Origin: JADKHC01 sp047600805
Lineage (GTDB): Bacteria; Verrucomicrobiota; Verrucomicrobiia; Opitutales; Opitutaceae
DNA: 64,000 nucleotides
Assembly (NCBI GenBank): GCA_047600805.1
Contig: JASGKG010000001.1
Span: 1,302,001-1,366,000, forward strand
Direction of reading: 5' to 3'
Under the pieces are notes generated by a model that was not told where the DNA came from, did not search any database, and saw only the letters and a program-made list of their open reading frames with translations. The position numbers were made by a program, and so were the translations under genes. Below, piece by piece: positions 57,948 to 64,000 of this stretch. Position 1 is the stretch's first letter. Each line of letters starts with the position of its first letter.

Positions 57948-59297
57948 ATGAAAAAGATACCCCTCATCGGACATCTCCGCGTGCTACTGTGCGCGTTTCT
58001 AACCTTCGGTGCGTCTGTATTGACAGCGCAACCGCCGAGTCACGATCCGTCCACCATGACGAAGAATACGGACGGCCGCTATTGGATCTTCACCACGGGC
58101 AGTGGCGTGTGGGCCATGTCGGCCAGCAATACCAGTTTTTCTGATTGGAGGGCTGACAACACCGTGTTCACGCCTGGTACTTGGCCGTCGTGGATTAACA
58201 ACTACGTCACCAACTTCAAAGGTGGCTTCTGGGCGCCCGACGTTTTGCCAATGAACGGGAAATTTTATCTGTACTACTCCTGCGCGGGAGATGGGGCGCC
58301 AGCGGCGATTGGCCTTGCGACAGCGACGAACTTGGCCGGGCCTTGGACCGACCAGGGCATGGTCGTGGCGGGAAACAACGCGATCGATCCCGCCGTGCTC
58401 CTTGACGGCTCGCGTTTGTACATGGTGTACGGAAACTGGCAGAGTGGCATCGACCTGATCCAGCTGAGCACCACCACAGGCTTGCGGTCAGGGACGAGCC
58501 GCTGGGACCTCGTCCCCGGACAAGTGGAAGCGCCGTACCTCATGAAGAATGGCAGCTATTACTACCTGCTTTTCCAGCGCGGGCTCTGCTGCAACGGCGT
58601 AAATAGTACCTATTACACGGTTGTGGCTCGCTCCACGAGCATCACGGGGCCATATACCGACAAGGCCGGCACCACCGTGTCAAATGGCGGCGGCAGCGTA
58701 TTTTTGCCGAACAAAGACGGACGCTACATCGGCCCCGGCCATGTTGGTTATGGCCAGGGCAAGCTCACGTACCATTTCTATGACGGTAACGACAATGGCA
58801 ATGCCAAGCTTCGCATCACCACCCTCAGTTGGATCGACGGCTGGCCCTATGCTGATGATGTGGTGATTCCGCAGCAGACGCTGACGCCGGGAACTTATAG
58901 CCTGCAAAATCGCGCGAGCGGCAAGATGCTCGACAACTTGGGAGCCACGGCCGACGGCGCCACCGTTTCGCAGTACACCGATGGCACCAGCAACAACCAA
59001 AAATGGGTGGTCACCTACAGTGGCGGCTACTACAAGCTGCAATGCGCCACCGGCGGCAGATACCTCGATACACTGGGCAACACCGCCGACGGTTCAAACA
59101 TCGGACAGTGGTCCAGCAGCCCAAACTACAACCAGCAGTGGGTTCTCGTTCCGATGGGGAGCGGTTATTACAAACTGCTCAACCGTTCCACCGGCAAGTG
59201 CCTCGACACTGCCGGCTCCACGTCGAATTCCACTGTCATGAAACAGTATTCGAGTGGAACCAGTTACAACCAGCAATGGCGGTTTGTTACGCCTTGA
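57948..59297 (+). CDS. Secreted GH43 arabinanase with ricin-like domain
   Basis: A 449-residue protein with a signal peptide (RVLLCAFLTFGASVLTAQ). Residues about 22-300 form a GH43 five-bladed propeller: HDPSTM (catalytic Asp base), NAIDPAVLLDG (Asp) and VEAPYLMKNG (Glu acid) are the three acids expected of arabinan endo-1,5-alpha-L-arabinosidases. Residues about 315-449 are a ricin-type beta-trefoil of three repeats, each with a QxW-like motif (NQKWVV, NQQWVL, NQQWRF) for sugar binding. It should degrade arabinan in plant pectin outside the cell. The ATG at 57948 begins the signal peptide; the frame is open further up. Confidence 0.9.
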   Translation: MKKIPLIGHLRVLLCAFLTFGASVLTAQPPSHDPSTMTKNTDGRYWIFTTGSGVWAMSASNTSFSDWRADNTVFTPGTWPSWINNYVTNFKGGFWAPDVLPMNGKFYLYYSCAGDGAPAAIGLATATNLAGPWTDQGMVVAGNNAIDPAVLLDGSRLYMVYGNWQSGIDLIQLSTTTGLRSGTSRWDLVPGQVEAPYLMKNGSYYYLLFQRGLCCNGVNSTYYTVVARSTSITGPYTDKAGTTVSNGGGSVFLPNKDGRYIGPGHVGYGQGKLTYHFYDGNDNGNAKLRITTLSWIDGWPYADDVVIPQQTLTPGTYSLQNRASGKMLDNLGATADGATVSQYTDGTSNNQKWVVTYSGGYYKLQCATGGRYLDTLGNTADGSNIGQWSSSPNYNQQWVLVPMGSGYYKLLNRSTGKCLDTAGSTSNSTVMKQYSSGTSYNQQWRFVTP

Positions 59298-59310
59298 GCG
59301 ACATGCCGGC

Positions 59311-59336
59311 CTCCATCCGCTCTTGGGCGGATGGAG
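59311..59336. terminator. Hairpin between convergent genes
   Basis: A perfect 10-bp stem (CTCCATCCGC 59311-59320 with GCGGATGGAG 59327-59336) and a 6-base loop, 14 bases after the GH43 stop. The following T content is weak (tgttta), so termination is likely but not certain. Confidence 0.55.
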
Positions 59337-59339
59337 TGT

Positions 59340-59750
59340 TTAGGTCTGGGAATCGACATTCACCGACGCGCTGCTGGCGGGATTGCCTTTGATTTTCATA
59401 CCGGAGAGATTCCGTTCCACTTTTGTGCTCAACGGCGCCACGTCTTCGAAAGCGCTGTAAGGCGTGCTGTCGTCCAGCTTGGAGGAGAGGGAACGGTCTT
59501 CAGGAGTAATCGCCGGCCGCTGAGCGGGGATTTCTGTCGTCGGGCTTGGCGTCAGCCCGAGGAGTTGGCGTTCCGCTTGATACCAGTGTTCCATATCGCG
59601 GCCATGCGGTTGGCCCTCTTGGAGCCAAATTTCAAACGCGCGCCGACTTACTTCTTCGTGTGAAGGGACGACTTCAGGACGAGAGGACACGGAAGAAGGA
59701 GACGATAACGACGCGGAGGAAATTTTAGTGGGTTTTTGTGAGGCTTTCAT
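59340..59750 (-). CDS. DUF2934 domain protein
   Basis: A 136-residue protein with a Ser-rich N terminus. Residues about 30-65 (SHEEVSRRAFEIWLQEGQPHGRDMEHWYQAERQLLG) match the DUF2934 motif common in Verrucomicrobia and some Proteobacteria. The remaining C-terminal half is low in hydrophobic residues and appears disordered. Function unknown. Confidence 0.82.
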   Translation of the reverse strand: MKASQKPTKISSASLSSPSSVSSRPEVVPSHEEVSRRAFEIWLQEGQPHGRDMEHWYQAERQLLGLTPSPTTEIPAQRPAITPEDRSLSSKLDDSTPYSAFEDVAPLSTKVERNLSGMKIKGNPASSASVNVDSQT

Positions 59751-59853
59751 CCAGCGATGTTACTCGGAAACACGTCGCGGAACTATGGGGATGAAACCGT
59801 CGCACTCCCCCCGGTTTTCTTCGTATCTCCGGCGACGTCCAAATCAGAACAAG

Positions 59854-59876
59854 AAAAAGCCCGACCTTCGTGGGCT
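59854..59876 (-). terminator. Terminator of the EF-hand gene
   Basis: Stem AGCCC (59858-59862) with GGGCT (59872-59876) around a 9-base loop, read on the minus strand, followed by a T run (A run 59854-59858 on the plus strand). It lies about 30 bases after the EF-hand stop. Confidence 0.7.
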
Positions 59877-59904
59877 GGGCGGGCCCGTGAGAATAGCTAA
59901 CCGC

Positions 59905-60342
59905 TTACTTTTTCACCTTCTCCTTCATGCGTTCGTGTCCTGCTTCAACTTCGTCCGCGCTCAGCACGCCGTCGGCATTTTGGTCCATTTTCAGAAACAT
60001 CTTTTCAGCACCAGCATCGTGCTCCGCCTCGGAAAGCTGGCCATCGCCATTTTGATCCATCTCGCGAATTTTCGCCCCAGCGGGTTTTCCGTGTTTTTCG
60101 TGCGCGTGCTCTTTCGCAAGCAGGGCGTCCATCTCGGCGCTCGTAACGAAGCCGTCGCTGTTCACGTCACATTTTTTGAACATCTGCTTAGCGTACGCCA
60201 TGTACTCGGCATGCGTGACCGTTCCGTCGTTGTCGGTGTCCATCTTCTTGAATTTGTCGTCCGAATTTGGGCCCGCGTAGGCGGCGGAAACGAAGAAGAT
60301 GGCGGCGGCGGTTAAGAGGATGTTTTTCTGTGAGGTTTTCAT
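59905..60342 (-). CDS. Exported EF-hand calcium-binding protein
   Basis: A 145-residue protein started at the ATG at 60342, giving a signal peptide (NILLTAAAIFFVSAAYA) with cleavage before GPNSD. Four EF-hand-like loops are seen: DTDNDGTVTHAE, DVNSDGFVTSAE, DQNGDGQLSEAE and DQNADGVLSADE, each with the acidic positions 1, 3, 5 and 12. It should bind calcium outside the cytoplasm. A longer in-frame extension upstream exists but is unlikely. Its role is unknown. Confidence 0.85.
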   Translation of the reverse strand: MKTSQKNILLTAAAIFFVSAAYAGPNSDDKFKKMDTDNDGTVTHAEYMAYAKQMFKKCDVNSDGFVTSAEMDALLAKEHAHEKHGKPAGAKIREMDQNGDGQLSEAEHDAGAEKMFLKMDQNADGVLSADEVEAGHERMKEKVKK

Positions 60343-60517
60343 GAGCGTGTCGTAATCAGTAATCGAATACAGCGCGCTTAGTGTGCGGCGTACGCGCGGA
60401 GTTCCGACCAAAGAAACGCGCCAGTCATCCGTGCGGGTTTTCAGGAGTTTTCCTGTAGCGGGTTCGTCCGTTTCCCCCAGGGGAAATGTTCGGCGTGACG
60501 AGAAGCATCGCCTCGGC

Positions 60518-61201
60518 TTAGGCCGTTTCAGTCCGCCGGCTGAAATGAGCAAACAGCGAGCGTTCATATTTGAGAAGCAGGTCGGCAGCGCCTGCATAGA
60601 GCTCGCCGCATCCCGCATGCATCAATTCGGGTTGCGGAAAACCGCCGCAGAGGAAACCCACGGATACGATGCCCGCTTTCTTGGCGGCTTCGGCATCGTA
60701 AGGCGAATCGCCGATGACGATGCATTGCGAAGGAACCGTTTTCAAACGCTCCACGGCAGCCAGAAATATGTCGGGGTGGGGCTTCGATTTTTCAGCGTCA
60801 GCGGAAGAAGTCTCTGTATCGAGTAAGTCGTCGATTTTGCACAGCGACTTGTACGTCTTCAGCTCGTCCTGTTTCGCGGACGACGCGAGCGCTATTTTCC
60901 AGCCGTCGGAGAGAAAGCGTTGAAATAGATCGCGCACTTTCGGGAAGGGTTTCACAGCGGGTAAATATTTTTTCTTAAACAAATCGCCACGGAATTTCTC
61001 GAGCCGTTCACCTTTCGCCTTCAGCTCATCGGGAGAAAGAAACACCGGCATCAACTGATCGCCGCCTTTTCCGATTTGAGAACGGATCTGCTCGATCGGA
61101 ATTGAATGACCGAAATGCGCGAACGCCTCTTGCCAGGCGCCCGCGTGCAGGTCCACAGAATCCACCAAGGTGCCATCGATATCGAAAATTGCCGCCTTCA
61201 T
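60518..61201 (-). CDS. HAD-superfamily phosphatase (phosphoglycolate phosphatase-like)
   Basis: A 227-residue protein started at the ATG at 61201 (MKAAIFDIDGTLVDSVDLH). The HAD motif 1 DIDGTLVDS has both catalytic Asp; the Lys of motif III and the motif IV GDSPYDAEAAKKAG are present, and a helical cap domain lies between. The pattern is of the phosphoglycolate phosphatase/beta-phosphoglucomutase group; the substrate is not certain. It is antisense to the PFK gene, which starts 182 bases away. Confidence 0.88.
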   Translation of the reverse strand: MKAAIFDIDGTLVDSVDLHAGAWQEAFAHFGHSIPIEQIRSQIGKGGDQLMPVFLSPDELKAKGERLEKFRGDLFKKKYLPAVKPFPKVRDLFQRFLSDGWKIALASSAKQDELKTYKSLCKIDDLLDTETSSADAEKSKPHPDIFLAAVERLKTVPSQCIVIGDSPYDAEAAKKAGIVSVGFLCGGFPQPELMHAGCGELYAGAADLLLKYERSLFAHFSRRTETA

Positions 61202-61382
61202 CGACGGAGTGTATCGATGGAGCGCCACGATCGCCATCGGAGTCATTCCGCGGCATCCGCCCTGTGGCTCCGGCAGTGTGCACAGGATTCAAAGCCAGAA
61301 AAAACGGTGTCGAAAACGTAACACATCCGAGGTTTGCCGAACCGGCGCGTGACTGCCAAGCTGCGGCCTTTACCAGACCTTC

Positions 61383-62513
61383 ATGAAAGCCAAAAAACGT
61401 ATTGGAATTCTCACAGCAGGTGGCGACAGCCCGGGACTTAACGCGGCCATTCGAGCCGTTGGCAAAACCGCCGTCGGCGGATACGGGTGGGAATTAATCG
61501 GTTTTCGCGACGGATTTTCCGGCATGATCGAAGATCGCTCGGTGAAACTCGATATGCGCGGCCTCGCGGGAATGCTGACGCTCGGCGGCACCGTGCTCGG
61601 CACTTCCCGCGATAAACCGCATCGCATGCCGCTCGAAGATGGCGGCACGCGCGACATGACCGATGACATTTTGAAAACGTATCGGCGGCACAAACTCGAC
61701 GCGCTCGTTTGTATTGGCGGTGGCGGTACGCACAAAAATGCAGCGCGCCTCGTCGAAAAGGGCCTCAAAATCGTGTCGTTGCCGAAAACGATCGATAACG
61801 ATGTCGCGTTCACCGACGACACAATCGGTTTCGACACGGCGCTCGGAATCGCCACCGACGTGCTGGATCGGTTGCACAGCACGGCACACAGTCATCATCG
61901 CATCATCATCGCCGAGATCATGGGCCATCGTGCCGGCTGGCTCGCCTTGGGCGCGGGAATCGCCGGGGGGGCCGACGTGATTTTGATTCCAGAAATCGCC
62001 TACGACGTTGAAAAGGTCGCCGCTGCCATTCGCCGCCGCTCGGCCCGCGGCCTGAATTTCAGCATCGTGGCGGTAGCTGAAGGTTCGATGCCACAATCGG
62101 ACGCCGATGAACTCGAGCAGCTGCTTAAAAAGCGCGATAAGGCTCGCACCGACGAAGAGCGAAAAACCGCCAAAAAAGCGCTGAGCGCCTGGGATAGAGC
62201 GCGCGCGGGACACACGATGAGATTGGCGCACCAGCTCGAGGAGCTCACGCACTTGGAGGCACGCGTCACGATTTTAGGCTACGTCCAGCGAGGAGGAACC
62301 CCGTCCTGCCACGACAGGCTTTTGGCTACGCGTCTTGGTACGGCAGCGGTTGAATTTATCCGCGAGGGCAAATTTGGCCAGATGATCGCCACGCGCGGTG
62401 ACGCGCTGGTCTCGGTGCCGATCGAGAAGGTCGCCAAAGCGATCAAGACCGTGCCGGCTCAGCACGGATGGATCCAGGCCGCACGCAGAGTAGGCACGAG
62501 TCTCGGCGACTGA
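61383..62513 (+). CDS. pfkA: 6-Phosphofructokinase, unusual phosphoryl-donor loop
   Basis: A 376-residue phosphofructokinase. It carries LTAGGDSPGLNAAIR, GTSRDKP, the catalytic PKTIDND (Asp138), IMGHRAGWLALGAG and the later GYVQRGGTPSCHDR. In E. coli-type ATP enzymes the donor loop is GGDGS, and PPi-dependent ones have GGDDT; here it is GGGGT (112-116), with Asp103-equivalent replaced by Gly, together with a PKTIDND (Lys as in PPi-type and group III enzymes). ATP versus PPi use therefore cannot be stated. Single-gene unit. Confidence 0.9.
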   Translation: MKAKKRIGILTAGGDSPGLNAAIRAVGKTAVGGYGWELIGFRDGFSGMIEDRSVKLDMRGLAGMLTLGGTVLGTSRDKPHRMPLEDGGTRDMTDDILKTYRRHKLDALVCIGGGGTHKNAARLVEKGLKIVSLPKTIDNDVAFTDDTIGFDTALGIATDVLDRLHSTAHSHHRIIIAEIMGHRAGWLALGAGIAGGADVILIPEIAYDVEKVAAAIRRRSARGLNFSIVAVAEGSMPQSDADELEQLLKKRDKARTDEERKTAKKALSAWDRARAGHTMRLAHQLEELTHLEARVTILGYVQRGGTPSCHDRLLATRLGTAAVEFIREGKFGQMIATRGDALVSVPIEKVAKAIKTVPAQHGWIQAARRVGTSLGD

Positions 62514-62525
62514 CCGGGCGCACGC

Positions 62526-62550
62526 GCAGGAATGAGAGAACCATTCCTGC
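62526..62550. terminator. Hairpin between convergent genes (possible terminator)
   Basis: A perfect 9-bp stem (GCAGGAATG 62526-62534, CATTCCTGC 62542-62550) with a 7-base loop, 12 bases after the PFK stop and just before the stop of the PRC-barrel gene. No T run, so only a tentative terminator. Confidence 0.4.
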
Positions 62551-62565
62551 TACGCTCGGTGAACG

Positions 62566-63315
62566 TTAGCGGTGAGAGTGTGCGTGGATCGCGAAGTAAT
62601 CGCGGAGCTCGTCAATGAACGCGACGTTTTGCAGGCGTTCGGGATCGTACGCCGGCGCCTCGCGGATTTCGTCGCGCGTTAACGCGACGGAAAGGCATCT
62701 GCCCACCCAGTCGACGTTGTGGAAAACGTGCGTCGGCACGACGACCGTTTTCCCTGGCCACCAGTTCCGGGTGGCAAGAACGAGGTACGGTATTCGCCAA
62801 CTGTCCGGCGAAATCAGGAGCTCTTTGACGTGCCCCAGCTCACCGTCCAACGCCTCGATTCCGTAACCTTCCAAGTCGAGAGCGCTTCGGAGGTTGCTTT
62901 CGCGTTCGCTATTCCCCACGTCTTCTTGTCGTGGGAACTGTGGTTCGGGAATGGCAGGTATTGGCGACGCAGGGATTTCCGCACCGAGGCCGCTCCAATA
63001 GATCGGCCACCCGAAATACTGGTGATATTGCAGCTCTTGGTTCAACGTGAGCGGTCGCGCCGTATCCACAGCGGGGCTGTCCTTAATCTGCTGACGGGTC
63101 AGATCCACATGGATGGTGTGCTGAATGTGATCCATCGAACCCACTGAACGCGGCATGATCAAAACGTCGCGGCCAAATAGCCAACCTGTCGTGTTCACCA
63201 CGAGGTAGCGCACGGTCCAGTGCTCGTCGTCGAAGAACACGTTGCGCACTTTCCCGATCTCGCCGTCTTTGGCGCTCAACGTGCAATTCCGAATAGATTC
63301 CAAAGTCTTCAACAT
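62566..63315 (-). CDS. PRC-barrel domain protein (two copies)
   Basis: A 249-residue protein with two PRC-barrel-like units: residues about 1-75 (LESIRNCTLSAKDGEIGKVRNVFFDDEHWTVRYLVVNTTGWLFGRDVLI) and about 145-225 (LDLEGYGIEALDGELGHVKELLISPDSWRIPYLVLATRNWWPGKTVVVP). Each has the G-x-V/K spacing and a WxxRYLV/WRIPYLV core. Such proteins are found in many bacteria, some stress-associated; role unknown. Confidence 0.85.
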   Translation of the reverse strand: MLKTLESIRNCTLSAKDGEIGKVRNVFFDDEHWTVRYLVVNTTGWLFGRDVLIMPRSVGSMDHIQHTIHVDLTRQQIKDSPAVDTARPLTLNQELQYHQYFGWPIYWSGLGAEIPASPIPAIPEPQFPRQEDVGNSERESNLRSALDLEGYGIEALDGELGHVKELLISPDSWRIPYLVLATRNWWPGKTVVVPTHVFHNVDWVGRCLSVALTRDEIREAPAYDPERLQNVAFIDELRDYFAIHAHSHR

Positions 63316-63537
63316 AAGTTTCCTTTCCTTTGAGGGTTTGGCGAAGACTGGCCTACTAAATTAACCCTTCCGCAAAAGGCTTCAAGGTGCGCGGCGAGAA
63401 ATGCGCGGAAGAAACTGGTGCTGAATGCCGCGGTCTCGGCGCGGCAAATGAAGAATCCCTACGATTGCTGTCCGGAGAAGTGCGCGCTGTTCGTTGAGAA
63501 AATGTAACTCATCAACAGTATTAATCCCTTATCGCCT
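63316..63537. other. Intergenic region with a short Cys-containing frame remnant
   Basis: This divergent 222-base region should hold promoters for both flanking genes. A short plus-strand frame ending at 63507 (from ATG 63448: MKNPYDCCPEKCALFVEKM) carries three cysteines and reads like protein, but it is only 19 residues from that ATG. It may be the remnant of a small gene, or chance. Confidence 0.3.
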
Positions 63538-63984
63538 ATGAATACCCACACAATCCGCCTGCATCGCGTACTTCGCGCCTCGCCTGAAAAAGTTTATCGC
63601 GCCTTCCTGGAACCCGACGCATTGGCAAAATGGATACCGCCGTACGGTTTCATCGCGAAAGTGCATCACATGGATGCCAAAGTAGGCGGCTCGTTCAAGA
63701 TGTCCTTTACCAACTTCGGAAGCGGAAAGGGGAATTCCTTCGGAGGCGAATTTCTCGAGCTAGTTCCGCACGAACGAATCCGCTACACGGACAAATTTGA
63801 TGACCCCAATCTGCCCGGCGTCATCACGGTAACAGTCGTTTTGAAAAAGGTGATCTGCGGAACCGATATCAATATCACCCAAGAAGGCGTGCCGGCGGTC
63901 ATTCCGGCGGAGATGTGTTATCTCGGATGGCAGGAATCGCTTGCCCAGCTAGCTACTTTAGTGGAGCCCGATATTCCAGCCTGA
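63538..63984 (+). CDS. SRPBCC/AHSA1-family protein
   Basis: A 148-residue protein with the Bet v1-like/START fold of AHSA1 proteins: RVLRASPEKVYRAFLEPDALAKWIPPYGF, GGSFKMSFTNFGSGKGNSFGGEFLELVPHERIRYTDKF and the final WQESLAQLATLVE. The family binds hydrophobic ligands, and some act in Hsp90 activation in eukaryotes; here the ligand is unknown. Length is as usual. Confidence 0.9.
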   Translation: MNTHTIRLHRVLRASPEKVYRAFLEPDALAKWIPPYGFIAKVHHMDAKVGGSFKMSFTNFGSGKGNSFGGEFLELVPHERIRYTDKFDDPNLPGVITVTVVLKKVICGTDINITQEGVPAVIPAEMCYLGWQESLAQLATLVEPDIPA

Positions 63985-64000
63985 CCGTGGCGGCGGCTCT

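Overview
The window looks like chromosomal core DNA of a verrucomicrobium, most likely from the Opitutaceae or close by. This is inferred from gene content and not from a marker-gene comparison. The signs are a Ser/Thr kinase with WD40 repeats paired with an ECF-type sigma factor, a Gram-negative gene set (rsmA, glnS, outer-membrane beta-barrel protein, lipoproteins) that also carries mcsA-mcsB-clpC, a DUF2934 protein, and several divergent housekeeping enzymes. The DNA is moderately GC-rich. I see no rRNA, tRNA, CRISPR array, prophage or insertion sequence.

Layout. 1-8 kb: 3' end of hisS, two small unknown genes, the kinase/sigma-factor pair, an MBL-fold hydrolase with an N-terminal helical DNA-binding-like region, an SDR dehydrogenase and a small coiled-coil/HTH protein with its own promoter and operator-like palindrome. 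8-14.4 kb: a compact forward gene string, class IV aminotransferase, manC, ruvX, truA, comF, accD, folC. 14.5-20.3 kb: purA and a CBS/DUF21 membrane protein on the minus strand, then gcvT-gcvH and ald. 20.4-31.8 kb: M16-like protein without the zinc site, membrane/TPR protein, hydrolase, DAHP synthase, CPBP protease, DUF3108 protein, a fused MBL exonuclease-DNA ligase and small unknowns. 32-37 kb: engB, a DUF6448-type protein and a divergent unknown gene around a perfect FNR-type box, a dinucleotide-binding reductase, unknowns and an outer-membrane barrel protein.

37.0-37.85 kb is a gene-free stretch holding about 18 head-to-tail copies of a diverged 21-bp unit, the most unusual DNA-level structure in the window. 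37.85-44 kb: two acyltransferase-3 proteins flanking glnS, then a CBS/DRTGG-type inorganic pyrophosphatase. 44.3-49.7 kb: ilvE and the mcsA-mcsB-clpC protein-quality-control operon, whose extended -10 promoter sits so close to the mcsA ATG that the mRNA may be leaderless. 49.7-55.5 kb: envelope lipoproteins and small membrane proteins, rsmA, trpC, and mazG overlapping a Xer recombinase. 55.5-64 kb: a UdgX-type uracil-DNA-binding protein translationally coupled to a DHA2 drug exporter, a secreted GH43 arabinanase with a ricin-like domain, a DUF2934 protein, a secreted EF-hand protein, a HAD phosphatase, a phosphofructokinase with an unusual selectivity loop, a PRC-barrel protein and an SRPBCC protein.

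Most of the window is ordinary metabolism. The features most worth following up are the 21-bp tandem array, the AccD that has lost three of four zinc cysteines, the exonuclease-ligase fusion, UdgX, the FNR box, the possible leaderless mcsA promoter and the M16 homologue whose HxxEH motif is gone. All functional statements are from reading the sequence; no database search was run.
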